Positions 49,681-58,487 of a stretch of DNA of 64,000 bases are shown piece after piece; the stretch's first letter is position 1, and every line of letters starts with the position of its first letter. Source of the stretch: Flavonifractor sp052065355. GTDB taxonomy: Bacteria > Bacillota > Clostridia > Oscillospirales > Oscillospiraceae. The notes under the pieces were generated by a model that worked only from the letters and a program-made list of their open reading frames with translations, had not been told where the DNA came from and made no database searches. Both the position numbers and the translations under genes were made by a program. The stretch is from assembly GCF_052065355.1 (NCBI RefSeq), contig NZ_JBQHUF010000001.1:1-64000 (forward strand). The letters run 5' to 3'.

Positions 49681-50892
49681 ATGGTGAATGTGGCGATCCT
49701 GGGTTTCGGCGTGGTGGGCTCCGGTGTAGCGGAAGTCCTGGCCACCAACGGCCCCCATATCGATCGGAAGGTGGACGATCTGATCCGCCTGAAATATATC
49801 CTGGACGTGCGGGATTTCCCCGACAGCCCCTTTGTCGACAAGGTGGTGCATGACTTCAGCATCATTGAGAATGATCCGGAGGTCAACATCGTGGTGGAGA
49901 CCATCGGGGGCGCCAAGGTGGCCCTGGACTTCACCCGTCGGGCGCTGATGGCGGGGAAGAGCGTGGTCACCTCCAACAAGGAGCTGGTGGCCGAGCACGG
50001 CTGTGAGCTGCTGCGGCTGGCCCAGGAGAAGGGTGTCAGCTATTTGTTTGAGGCCAGTGTGGGTGGGGGTATTCCCATCATCCGGCCTCTGAACCAGTGC
50101 CTGGCGGCCAATGAGATCCAGGAGCTGTGCGGCATCCTCAACGGTACCACCAACTATATCCTGACCCGGATGATCCGGGCGGGTCTGAGCTTTGACGCGG
50201 CCCTGAAGGAGGCCCAGGCCAACGGCTATGCCGAGCAGGATCCCACCGCCGATATCGAGGGCCACGATGCCTGCCGCAAGATCTGTATTCTGGCCTCTCT
50301 GGCTTTTGGGCGGCATGTCTATCCCCGCCAGGTGCCCACCGAGGGTATCACCAGCGTTACTCTGGCAGATGTGGCTTACGCCGAATCCTGCGGAAAGAAG
50401 ATCAAGCTTCTGGGCAGGGCCATCCACCGGCCTGACGGCAAGGTGTGCGCCTACGTGGCGCCCCACCTGGTGGATCAGGAGGATCCGCTGGCCGGCGTGG
50501 AGGACGTGTTCAACGCCATTACGGTGAAGGGCAACGCCATCGGCGACGTGATGTTCTACGGCCGGGGTGCCGGCAAGCTGCCTACCGCCTCCGCTGTGGT
50601 AGCCGATGTGATTGACGCTGCCAAGCATCGGGACGAGAAGAAGCGGATGTTCTGGTCGGAAGGCGGGGAGGACGTGACCGTGTCTCCCGCCGACCTGGAG
50701 AGCGCCTGGTATGTCCGGGTGGAAGGGTCTGCGGAGCAGGTAAAGGCCGCTTTCCCGGAGCGGACTCTGCTGGCCCGGGCGGGCGCCCCGGAAGGGGAAT
50801 TCGCTCTGGTGACCGAGCCTATGACCCGCGCCGCCCTGGATGGACGGCTGAGCGGGCTGAAGGTATGCTCGGTCTTCCGGGTGCTGGATTGA
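49681..50892 (+). CDS. hom: Homoserine dehydrogenase
   Basis: Reduces aspartate semialdehyde to homoserine on the way to threonine and methionine. 403 residues: NAD(P)-binding LGFGVVGSGVAEVL, VVTSNKELVAEHG, the substrate loop FEASVGGGIPIIRPL, GTTNYILTRM and EGHDACRKICILASLAFG. The C-terminal ~75 residues are a shorter ACT-like regulatory region. Flanked by the ACT protein and lysC. Confidence 0.94.
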   Translation: MVNVAILGFGVVGSGVAEVLATNGPHIDRKVDDLIRLKYILDVRDFPDSPFVDKVVHDFSIIENDPEVNIVVETIGGAKVALDFTRRALMAGKSVVTSNKELVAEHGCELLRLAQEKGVSYLFEASVGGGIPIIRPLNQCLAANEIQELCGILNGTTNYILTRMIRAGLSFDAALKEAQANGYAEQDPTADIEGHDACRKICILASLAFGRHVYPRQVPTEGITSVTLADVAYAESCGKKIKLLGRAIHRPDGKVCAYVAPHLVDQEDPLAGVEDVFNAITVKGNAIGDVMFYGRGAGKLPTASAVVADVIDAAKHRDEKKRMFWSEGGEDVTVSPADLESAWYVRVEGSAEQVKAAFPERTLLARAGAPEGEFALVTEPMTRAALDGRLSGLKVCSVFRVLD

Positions 50893-50896
50893 CCGG

Positions 50897-50937
50897 TACT
50901 GCTGCCGCTGCATAGGATAAGGCAGCGGGCGGCAGTA
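50897..50937 (+). other. Hairpin between hom and lysC
   Basis: A ~15-bp imperfect inverted repeat (50897-50911/50922-50937) without a T run. It may stabilise or process the mRNA or modulate lysC relative to hom. Confidence 0.5.
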
Positions 50938-50972
50938 TAGATTTTCCTGTGATTTAGGGGGTACAAACACCA

Positions 50973-52196
50973 ATGGGACTTATCGTGCAAAAGTTCGGCG
51001 GCAGCTCCGTCGCGGACGCGGACCGCATCCGCAACGTGGCCCGCATCATTACTGAGACTTATCGCCGGGGCCACAACGTCGTGGCGGTGCTCTCCGCTCA
51101 AGGCGACACCACCGACGACCTGATTGCCAAGGCCGCGGAGATCAATCCCAACGCTTCCAAGCGGGAGATGGATATGCTTCTCTCCACCGGCGAGCAGATC
51201 TCCTGCTCCCTGTGTGCCATGGCTATTGAGGCTATGGGCTATCCTGTGGTTTCCCTGACCGGCTGGCAGGCCGGGTTCCGCACTAATTCTGTATACGGCG
51301 ACGCCCGGATCAAGCGGGTGAATACCGAGCGAGTGCTGGCCGAGCTGGACAAGAAAGCCATCGTGATCGTCACCGGCTTCCAGGGCATCAACAAGTATGA
51401 GGATATCACCACTCTGGGCCGGGGCGGCTCGGACACCTCTGCGGTGGCACTGGCCGCCGTGCTCCACGCCGACCTGTGCCAGATCTATACCGACGTGGAC
51501 GGCGTCTTTACCGCCGATCCCCGCACGGTGGCGGGCGCCTTCCAGTTGGAGGAGATCACCTATGACGAGATGCTGGAGCTTGCCACCCTGGGCGCCCAGG
51601 TGCTCCACAACCGCTCGGTGGAGATGGCCAAGCGGTATGGCATCAGCCTGGAGGTACTCTCCAGCTTTTCCGGCAGACCGGGTACGAAAGTCAAGGAGGT
51701 TGCGAAGACCATGGAAAAAATGCACATCAGCGGGGTAGCCTGCGACAAGAAGGTGGCCCGCCTGGCGGTAGTGGGCCTGCCCGACGAGCCGGGCGTTGCC
51801 TTTAAAATCTTCTCTCTGCTGGCCAAGGAGAACGTGAACGTGGACATCATCCTGCAGTCCATTGGCCGGAACAACACCAAGGACATCAGCTTCACCGTGG
51901 GCAAGCAGGACATGGACCGCGCCAAGCAGGCTCTGGAGGACCACAAGACTGCTCTGGGCTTCGATCATATCGACGTGAACGACTCCATTGCCAAGGTGTC
52001 CATCGTGGGCGCCGGTATGGTACACAATCCCGGCGTGGCCGCCAAGATGTTCGAGGCCCTGTACAACGCCGGCATCAACATCAACATGATCTCCACCAGC
52101 GAGATCAAGGTCTCCGTCCTGGTGGATCTGCCGGAGGCTGACCGTGCGGTGCAGGTCATCCACGACCGGTTCTTCCACGAGTTCAACGGCAACTGA
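50973..52196 (+). CDS. lysC: Aspartate kinase
   Basis: Phosphorylates aspartate, the first step to lysine, threonine and methionine. 407 residues: N-terminal kinase domain with VQKFGGSSVADADRIRN, TGEQISCSLCAMAI, GRGGSDTSAVALAA and DVDGVFTADPR, then two ACT domains (from about 260; DEPGVAFKIFSLLAKENVNVD and AGMVHNPGVAAKMFEAL) for feedback control. Confidence 0.96.
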   Translation: MGLIVQKFGGSSVADADRIRNVARIITETYRRGHNVVAVLSAQGDTTDDLIAKAAEINPNASKREMDMLLSTGEQISCSLCAMAIEAMGYPVVSLTGWQAGFRTNSVYGDARIKRVNTERVLAELDKKAIVIVTGFQGINKYEDITTLGRGGSDTSAVALAAVLHADLCQIYTDVDGVFTADPRTVAGAFQLEEITYDEMLELATLGAQVLHNRSVEMAKRYGISLEVLSSFSGRPGTKVKEVAKTMEKMHISGVACDKKVARLAVVGLPDEPGVAFKIFSLLAKENVNVDIILQSIGRNNTKDISFTVGKQDMDRAKQALEDHKTALGFDHIDVNDSIAKVSIVGAGMVHNPGVAAKMFEALYNAGININMISTSEIKVSVLVDLPEADRAVQVIHDRFFHEFNGN

Positions 52197-52204
52197 GACA
52201 TACG

Positions 52205-52247
52205 AAAAACACCTGCCGCAGGCTGAATGCCTGCGGCAGGTGTTTTT
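52205..52247. terminator. Bidirectional terminator between lysC and the DUF4340 gene
   Basis: A 16-bp perfect stem (AACACCTGCCGCAGGC with its complement) and a 5-base loop, flanked by A and T runs. Confidence 0.88.
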
Positions 52248-52252
52248 TGCAG

Positions 52253-53677
52253 TTACGACTCAAACAGTGCCTGGATCTGCTCCGTCAAGCTGGTAACCGC
52301 GCTGCGGTCCACCAGCCGGCTGCTCTCGCCGGTGAAGGAGGCCAGGCAGGAACCGGTGTCCCAGGAAGACAGGGTCAGAGTCAGCTGGGAGAAGTCGTCC
52401 CCGGTGTTGCGATGGAAGGTGAAGGAGATCAGGGTGGACGCTCCGGTGCTGCCGGAGGCGTCTCCCGTGGCGGTCAGACTGTTGATGGAGGAGAGCATGT
52501 TCCCCACCTCGGTGCTGTCCAGCTCCTGACCATTCCAGGTGTAGAGGGTCGTGGTCTCCACCTCGGCGTCCTCGTCCTCGGAGTCGGACTCCACCTCAGT
52601 CACGTCAAAGGAGATGGTGTAGGTGGTGCCGTCCAGAGTGATGTCCAGCTGGTCCACCGTATCCCAGTCCATAGAGCAGATGGAATCGGACCGCAGGGAG
52701 GAGTAGGAGGCGTAGCGCAGGCTGTCTGCGGTTTCAGTGTCAATGAGATATACCATGGTGGAGCCTTCCAGCATGGCGTAGGTCCCGTCGTCACAGGTGC
52801 CGCCCAGCCGCAGGGCGAAGGTTTCTTCCTCGGCGGTTTCCTCACCCTCGTCGATGGCGGCGGTGTAGGAGGCGGTAATGATCACCGCGCTGTCGTCATC
52901 CAGTCCCCAGGCTGCCAGTTCCTCATCGTCTACGTTATAGGTGAGGCAGGATTTCCAGTACAGGCCGGTGATGGAGCTGGTGAGGGAGCTGACCTTGCTG
53001 CTGTCCAGCGCCAGGAGGGAATCGCCCTGCTCCAGGAACCAGTGCTTGTCGGCATCGTAGCTCAGGCCGGCACTATCCTCTTCATAGCGCAGGGACAGGC
53101 TGCCGCTGGGCTGCTCCACAGACAGAGCGGTGACGGAGCCGAATTCCGGCAGGTCCTCCATCTCCACCATGTCGTACAGATCCAGATTAAAGGCGTCGTG
53201 GAGCTCGGAGCCCACCAGATACACGGTGTCCTCGTCTCCGTTGCAGAGCAGATAGTATTCACCCGTCAGCTCGTTCACATCTCCGAAGGCGTAGGTGTAC
53301 TCCGTTCCGTCCTCGTCCAGGGCGGTGATGGTGAGCACAGGTTCGTCCAGTCCGTAGTCCTCCAGGGACTCCGGCGTATCGATCTGCCGGCTGGCGGAGG
53401 CGGAGGAGAGAGCGGAGGTCATATCCTCCGGTACGGTTTGATCCAGGGGGAAGGCGGTGTCGTCGGCGTAAGTCCAGCCATCCTCGCCGCTGTTTTCCAG
53501 GGTAAGAGTGCCGCTGTCATCCGTCCAGGACAGCTGGGTGGGAGTCTCCGGTGCGGCCAGGGCGATGCCCTCCTCTTCTTCGTCCGGTTCGGCAGTCAAC
53601 TGCCGCACCCCGAAATAGCAGGCGGCCAGAACTGCCAGGGCCAGACACAGGAGCAGCAGTTTGCTTCCTCGTTTCAT
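52253..53677 (-). CDS. DUF4340 domain protein
   Basis: 474-residue extracytoplasmic protein with an N-terminal membrane anchor (about 6-26) followed by an acidic DUF4340 region (repeats of EYTYAFGDVNELTGEYYLL-type strands). Its start overlaps the GldG-like stop (TGATG). It is the last gene of a four-gene Gld-type ABC operon; DUF4340 genes are typically found beside such transporters. Function unknown. Confidence 0.85.
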   Translation of the reverse strand: MKRGSKLLLLCLALAVLAACYFGVRQLTAEPDEEEEGIALAAPETPTQLSWTDDSGTLTLENSGEDGWTYADDTAFPLDQTVPEDMTSALSSASASRQIDTPESLEDYGLDEPVLTITALDEDGTEYTYAFGDVNELTGEYYLLCNGDEDTVYLVGSELHDAFNLDLYDMVEMEDLPEFGSVTALSVEQPSGSLSLRYEEDSAGLSYDADKHWFLEQGDSLLALDSSKVSSLTSSITGLYWKSCLTYNVDDEELAAWGLDDDSAVIITASYTAAIDEGEETAEEETFALRLGGTCDDGTYAMLEGSTMVYLIDTETADSLRYASYSSLRSDSICSMDWDTVDQLDITLDGTTYTISFDVTEVESDSEDEDAEVETTTLYTWNGQELDSTEVGNMLSSINSLTATGDASGSTGASTLISFTFHRNTGDDFSQLTLTLSSWDTGSCLASFTGESSRLVDRSAVTSLTEQIQALFES

Positions 53678-55131
53678 CAGCGTTTCCTCCTAACTATGGT
53701 CACATAGGCTCCCGCAATGAGGAAGGCCGCCGGCAGAGTGACCACCAGGATCAGGCTCCAGGTAGAAGCATCAGCGGAGGGAACCGTCAGATATTCCGTG
53801 GACAGGTCCTTGGCCCGGATGGAGATGGCGCTCTCACGCTGGCACATCCAGTCCAGAGCGTTGAGGAACAGGTCGGTGTTGGCGCCCGACACCATCAGGT
53901 CGGTTTCCTGTTCAAACATGAAGCTGGTGGTGAGCCACACGATACCGGTGGTGCCGCCCTCTACCTCCTCGGAGATGGCCACACCCAGAGAGAAGGGTCC
54001 ATCGATGTCGCCGTCCTCCTTGTCGTAGGTGGTCAGATTGTAGCCGTCCGGCTTGGAATAGGAGGAAGAGGTAGTGGTGAGCAGAGAGGTGACGCTGAGC
54101 CCCTCCCGCAGCTCGTCGGCAATGTCAATACCCTGAGCTACCGGCATCAGCACATAGTAGCCCTCATTGGACAGGGGAGAGGTGATATCGTGGCTGCCGA
54201 TGTCAGGCAGCAGGTAGTAGTTGGAGCCCCGCAGGTGGTGGCTGCTGTCTCCCTCCAGAACAATGCCGTCTGTCAGAGAGGTGCCGTAATACTCCATGAC
54301 CTCTGCCAGGTTGGGCATTTCCGTCTCGCTGTAGTCGGTGACCAGCAGCAGTTTGCCGCCGCCCTGAAGATAGGTGAGGAGCATATCTTTTTCATCTGCG
54401 GAAATGTCGTTCTGAGGAGCGTAAATAATGAGGGCGTCGGCATCCTCAGGAACCGCGTCTTCCGTGAGCAGGGTCAGCTCCTCCAGAAGCAGATTTTCCT
54501 CCTCTGCGCCGCTGGACAGGCTGGAGGGCAGCTCGCTCTCACCGTGGCCGGTCAGAGTGTACACCACCGGCAGATCTTCATTGGTCACGTAGTCTATGGC
54601 GGAGGTGAGCTGGCTCTCTCCGTCAAACTGGGTAGACGCGGTACCGGTGGTATAGTAGGAGGAATAATCGGTGACATAGATGTCGTAGTAGCTGATATAG
54701 CGGCTGCGGTCACCGCAGACTACGATCAGGGAGTTGTTGTACAGAGTCTCGCTGGTATACTGCTGGGCAAAGTTGGGATAGACCACCGGATCTTTCCGCT
54801 CCACCTTCAGGTTTTTGGATAGGTCCTCATAGCGATCCAACAGTTCTCCGATGGTATCATCCTCGGTGTCGCTCTGTACGATCCAGTATACGTTGACCTC
54901 TTCCTCCAGAGCAGACACCATCTGCTGAGTCTGGGAGGACAGGGAATAGAGTCCGGTGCTGGTCAGATCGATCTTGGTCCAGTCGGCGGGCAGGACGCCC
55001 ACCACAAGGTTGACGGCCACAGCGATGGCCACTACGACTGCTGCTGCCGCCAGGCTGTAGCCGCCTGCCCGGAAGCTCCGGGTGCGGAAAGAGCCCTTAA
55101 TGGCGGCGGCGCTGGGTTTTTTCCATTTCAT
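53677..55131 (-). CDS. GldG-type ABC auxiliary protein
   Basis: 484 residues: N-terminal transmembrane helix (about 28-50) after a short basic tail, a large extracytoplasmic domain with the VYTLTGHGESELPSSL motif typical of the GldG/ABC-2-auxiliary family, and a C-terminal transmembrane helix ending in RRKR. GGAGG at eight bases supports the ATG at 55131, which overlaps the permease stop (TGATG). It probably works with the neighbouring permease. Confidence 0.85.
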   Translation of the reverse strand: MKWKKPSAAAIKGSFRTRSFRAGGYSLAAAAVVVAIAVAVNLVVGVLPADWTKIDLTSTGLYSLSSQTQQMVSALEEEVNVYWIVQSDTEDDTIGELLDRYEDLSKNLKVERKDPVVYPNFAQQYTSETLYNNSLIVVCGDRSRYISYYDIYVTDYSSYYTTGTASTQFDGESQLTSAIDYVTNEDLPVVYTLTGHGESELPSSLSSGAEEENLLLEELTLLTEDAVPEDADALIIYAPQNDISADEKDMLLTYLQGGGKLLLVTDYSETEMPNLAEVMEYYGTSLTDGIVLEGDSSHHLRGSNYYLLPDIGSHDITSPLSNEGYYVLMPVAQGIDIADELREGLSVTSLLTTTSSSYSKPDGYNLTTYDKEDGDIDGPFSLGVAISEEVEGGTTGIVWLTTSFMFEQETDLMVSGANTDLFLNALDWMCQRESAISIRAKDLSTEYLTVPSADASTWSLILVVTLPAAFLIAGAYVTIVRRKR

Positions 55132-55994
55132 CAGCTCCACCTCCGCTTCTCCATGGACTGCACCGCCAGGAAGAGCGCCACGGCGATGATGGAGAGATAA
55201 TAAATGACCGCCGTCCAGTCAAACATGCCATCCACGAAGGTGTCGAACCGGGCAAAGACGGACAGCCCGTCCACCACCCGGCCGAAGAGGCCGGAGAAGG
55301 AGTCGGAGGCTGTGAGGTAGGTGACGAACAGGATACCCTCGCCCACCAGACCGGTGATGATAGCGGCGGGAGCGGAGCGGGTAAAGACCCGGACCAGAAT
55401 GGCGATCACCAGGACTGTGACCAGCAGGGCGCCCAGAGAGGCGCCGGCGGAGCTGGGCACGAAGGAGGACAAAGAGGACATGAAGTACAGCAGCAGCATG
55501 ACGCCAAAGCACAGTCCGGCGGCCACCGCCTGATTTTCCGTCAAAGAGGAAATAAGCAGCCCGATTGCGGACAGGGCAGCAGACAGCAGGAAGAAGCCTA
55601 CCAGTGCACCGTAGGCGGTGGTGAAGGAGACTGTGCCGAAGGTAGACAGCAGCAGGGGATAGAAGATCATTACCACGCAGGGAACCGCTACCACGGTAAC
55701 CATAGCCAGGTATTTGCCCAACACAACCCGGGTCATGCCCACCGGCAGGGTGTAGAGCAGCTGATCAGTCTTCTGCCGACGCTCTTCCGCGATGACCCGC
55801 ATGGTCAGGATGGGAATGGCGATAAGGAAGATGATGGTCATGGCCTGGAGCACATATTCAAAATTGGGGTAGCCGCTGCTCAGGTTGTAGAACATGGTGT
55901 AGATACCGGAAAAGAGCAGCAGGAAAGCGATAAATACGTATCCGGTCATACCGTGGAAGTAGGAGCGCAGCTCCCGCTGATAGATGGCGGTCAT
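55131..55994 (-). CDS. ABC-2 type permease (GldF-like)
   Basis: 287-residue membrane subunit with six helices. MTAIYQRELRSYFHGMTGYVFIAFL is the typical start, and RVIAEERRQKTDQLLYTLPV contains the EER motif of ABC-2 permeases. It overlaps the ATPase gene by 4 bp and the GldG-like gene by one base. Confidence 0.9.
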   Translation of the reverse strand: MTAIYQRELRSYFHGMTGYVFIAFLLLFSGIYTMFYNLSSGYPNFEYVLQAMTIIFLIAIPILTMRVIAEERRQKTDQLLYTLPVGMTRVVLGKYLAMVTVVAVPCVVMIFYPLLLSTFGTVSFTTAYGALVGFFLLSAALSAIGLLISSLTENQAVAAGLCFGVMLLLYFMSSLSSFVPSSAGASLGALLVTVLVIAILVRVFTRSAPAAIITGLVGEGILFVTYLTASDSFSGLFGRVVDGLSVFARFDTFVDGMFDWTAVIYYLSIIAVALFLAVQSMEKRRWS

Positions 55995-56986
55995 ACTTCC
56001 TCCTCCTTTTCCTCAGGTTCCTCAGACGCGTCCGGAGCGGGCGCTTCCGGCTGATCGGCGGCGGTCAGCTCCAGGAACACGTCCTCCAGGCTGGCCCGAC
56101 GCATATCCATCCGCAGGATGGGCAGATCATGGGCGGCGCAGGCATGGAAGGCGGCCTCGCTCAGGTCCGCAGGGGGATCAGTCTCCAGAGAGACGGCGGT
56201 GCGGCCCTCCTCACCGGTCGGACGGCAGGTAAGGCCGCTCACACCCGGGAGACGCTCCAGAACGGCTTTTGCCTGTTCTTCACTGCCCTTTACGGTGAGT
56301 TCCAGAGTGGCAGTGCCTGCAAACAGCTTTTCCAGATTGTCCGGGGTGTCGCTGGCCACCAGCTTGCCCTTGGAAATGATCATGATCTGCTGACATACAG
56401 CCCGCACTTCGGAGAGGATATGGCTGCTGAGGATGACAGTATGATTTTTTCCCAGCTCCCGGATCAGGTCCCGGATCTCAATGATCTGAATGGGGTCCAG
56501 TCCTACGGTGGGTTCGTCCAGAATGACCACCTTTGGCTCTCTCAGCAGGGCCTGGGCAATGCCCACCCGCTGCTTGTAGCCCTTGGACAGGTTCTTAATG
56601 AGCCGGTCCCGTACCCCTTCGATCTGGGTGACCTCCATGGCGTGCTTGAGCTGCCGCTTCCGATCCTCCCGGCTCACCCCTTTGGCCTGAGCTACAAAGC
56701 CCAGATACTCCAGAGGCGTCATGTCCAGATACAGCGGTGGCTGCTCGGGCAGGTAGCCGATGAGAGCCTTGGCCTTGGCCGGTTCTTCAAAAATATCGTG
56801 GCCGCCGATGCGCACAGTGCCCTCCGTGGCGGCCAGGCAGCCTGTCATGATATTCATGGTGGTAGATTTCCCGGCGCCGTTTGGCCCCAGGAATCCATAG
56901 ATCTGCCCCGGCTCCACCGTCAGGCACAGGTCTGACACCGCGGTGTGGCTGCCGTAGCGTTTGGTGAGATGGTCGATCTCGATCAA
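55991..56986 (-). CDS. ABC transporter ATPase (GldA-like)
   Basis: 331-residue ATPase: Walker A GPNGAGKST, signature LSKGYKQRVGIAQAL, Walker B VVILDEPTVGLDP, a C-terminal regulatory domain (about 220-300) and an acidic tail (EEPEEKEEEV). AGGAGGG seven bases upstream supports a TTG start at 56986. It is divergent from the lipoprotein/two-component unit, with response-regulator-like boxes between. Confidence 0.9.
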   Translation of the reverse strand: MIEIDHLTKRYGSHTAVSDLCLTVEPGQIYGFLGPNGAGKSTTMNIMTGCLAATEGTVRIGGHDIFEEPAKAKALIGYLPEQPPLYLDMTPLEYLGFVAQAKGVSREDRKRQLKHAMEVTQIEGVRDRLIKNLSKGYKQRVGIAQALLREPKVVILDEPTVGLDPIQIIEIRDLIRELGKNHTVILSSHILSEVRAVCQQIMIISKGKLVASDTPDNLEKLFAGTATLELTVKGSEEQAKAVLERLPGVSGLTCRPTGEEGRTAVSLETDPPADLSEAAFHACAAHDLPILRMDMRRASLEDVFLELTAADQPEAPAPDASEEPEEKEEEV

Positions 56987-57059
56987 ATCAGATCCCTCCT
57001 TACTTCCATGCCTGTCGGGCGCGGGCCTGGCAGACATTACCCACATTATAGGTGCGGGA

Positions 57060-57116
57060 CTTAAAAGCAACTTAAAAGGAGGGCTTAAAGCTGTTTTTGA
57101 GTTGGGGGCGTATGAT
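57060..57116 (+). promoter_or_regulatory. Direct-repeat boxes and -10 upstream of the lipoprotein gene
   Basis: CTTAAAAG at 57060-57067 and 57071-57078 and CTTAAAG at 57084-57090 are spaced 11 and 13 bp, the period used by OmpR/PhoB-type response regulators. A TATGAT -10 is at 57111-57116 with no good -35, as in activated promoters. The OmpR-type regulator encoded at 57813 is the obvious candidate. Confidence 0.6.
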
Positions 57117-57164
57117 AGGTCCCAAGGGGCGACGCCCCGAACTCACGATTTGGAGGTAATCTGT

Positions 57165-57719
57165 ATGAAACATCATAATAAATGGATGGCTCTGGGCCTG
57201 GGTATGGCCCTGGCACTGACTATGGCCGCCTGCTCTCAGCAGGAGGCGGAGGAGACGGCCAGCCCCTCGCCCGATCCCACCAACACTCCGGCAGAGGAAG
57301 AAGTTGTAGAGAGTCCGGCTGATACCGCCGGAGTGGAGGACGAGATCGCTGCCACCCTCACCATGACGGCAATCTTTCAGGATGAAGCCGGGGCCTCTCT
57401 GGCTGACACCACCATCCGCTTCACCGCAGGGGATACCGAGGCGGAGTATCTGACGGATGAGAATGGGACCCTGACGGTGGCCAGCCTGCCCGCAGAGGGT
57501 ACGGTGGAGGTGGCTGTACTGGACCTGGACGGCGCTGAGACCGCCTCTGCCGTACTGGAGCTCAGTGAAGGCTCGGTCACCGACGTGACGGAGCAGGAGG
57601 ACGGCACTGTCGCCGTGACTCTGCTTTCCGGCACGGATGAGATCTCTCTCTCCTTTGTACAGCAGGAGGACGGCACCCTTTCCTGCGCCCTGGAGCTGAG
57701 TGAGGAGGCTGACGCCTGA
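57165..57719 (+). CDS. Putative lipoprotein next to a two-component system
   Basis: 184 residues with signal peptide and lipobox-like MAAC (about residues 17-20), a Ser/Pro/Glu-rich linker and a beta-sandwich-like domain (VLDLDGAETASAVLELSEGS) resembling bacterial Ig/CNA-B-like folds. GGAGGT at 57152-57157 fixes the start. It lies 93 bp before the response regulator gene and shares its probable promoter, so it may be a sensor accessory or a target of the system. Function unknown. Confidence 0.7.
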   Translation: MKHHNKWMALGLGMALALTMAACSQQEAEETASPSPDPTNTPAEEEVVESPADTAGVEDEIAATLTMTAIFQDEAGASLADTTIRFTAGDTEAEYLTDENGTLTVASLPAEGTVEVAVLDLDGAETASAVLELSEGSVTDVTEQEDGTVAVTLLSGTDEISLSFVQQEDGTLSCALELSEEADA

Positions 57720-57812
57720 GAAAATTTGCAAATTGTTTAAAAACCAGCCATATCCAGGGCACATCCTCCCACTACACTGTCTCCTGACTTCAAATGAAAG
57801 GGACTGGTGTAC

Positions 57813-58487
57813 ATGCGTATCCTGGTGGCCGACGACGAGCGGGATTTGGCTCAGGCGCTGGAGGCCATGCTGAAGCGGGAGCATTATTCTGTGGATGTAG
57901 TGTATGACGGGCAGGATGCCCTGGATTATGGACTGGCTGAAAATTACGACTGTCTGGTATTGGATATTATGATGCCCCGCCGAGACGGGCTGGAGGTGCT
58001 CCATCAGCTGCGGGAGAAGGGGGTATCCACCCCCGTACTGCTGCTCACCGCCAAAGGCGAGGTGAGCGACCGCATCCGCGGCCTGAACGCCGGGACTGAC
58101 GATTATCTGTCCAAGCCCTTTGCCATGGGAGAATTCGTGGCCAGGGTGCGGGCACTGACCCGGCGCAGCGGAGCCTTTACACCGGATCAGCTGACGGTGG
58201 GAGACCTGACCCTGGACCGTACTACCTTTGAACTCTCGGCCAACGGTTCCTCGGTGCGGCTGGGGAACCGGGAATACCAGTTGCTGGAGCTGCTGATGCG
58301 CCAGCAGGGCCGGTTTTTATCCACCGAGGAGCTGATGGAGCGGATCTGGGGCTATGAAAGCGAGGCGGAATTAAGCGTCGTATGGGCATACATTTCCTAT
58401 CTGCGCCGAAAGCTGGAAAGTCTGCATGCCAACGTGCGCATCGCAGCCAGCAGGGGGCGGGGATATATGCTGGAGGCCGGGACATGA
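57813..58487 (+). CDS. OmpR-family response regulator
   Basis: 224 residues: receiver domain (MRILVADDERDLA; phosphoacceptor Asp in LVLDIMMPRRDG at about 51; Lys in YLSKPF) and C-terminal winged-helix DNA-binding domain (LGNREYQLLELLM ... SYLRRKLE). ATG at 57813 with AAAGGGA upstream; a GTG six bases earlier is closer to that site. It overlaps the kinase gene by ATGA. Confidence 0.93.
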   Translation: MRILVADDERDLAQALEAMLKREHYSVDVVYDGQDALDYGLAENYDCLVLDIMMPRRDGLEVLHQLREKGVSTPVLLLTAKGEVSDRIRGLNAGTDDYLSKPFAMGEFVARVRALTRRSGAFTPDQLTVGDLTLDRTTFELSANGSSVRLGNREYQLLELLMRQQGRFLSTEELMERIWGYESEAELSVVWAYISYLRRKLESLHANVRIAASRGRGYMLEAGT

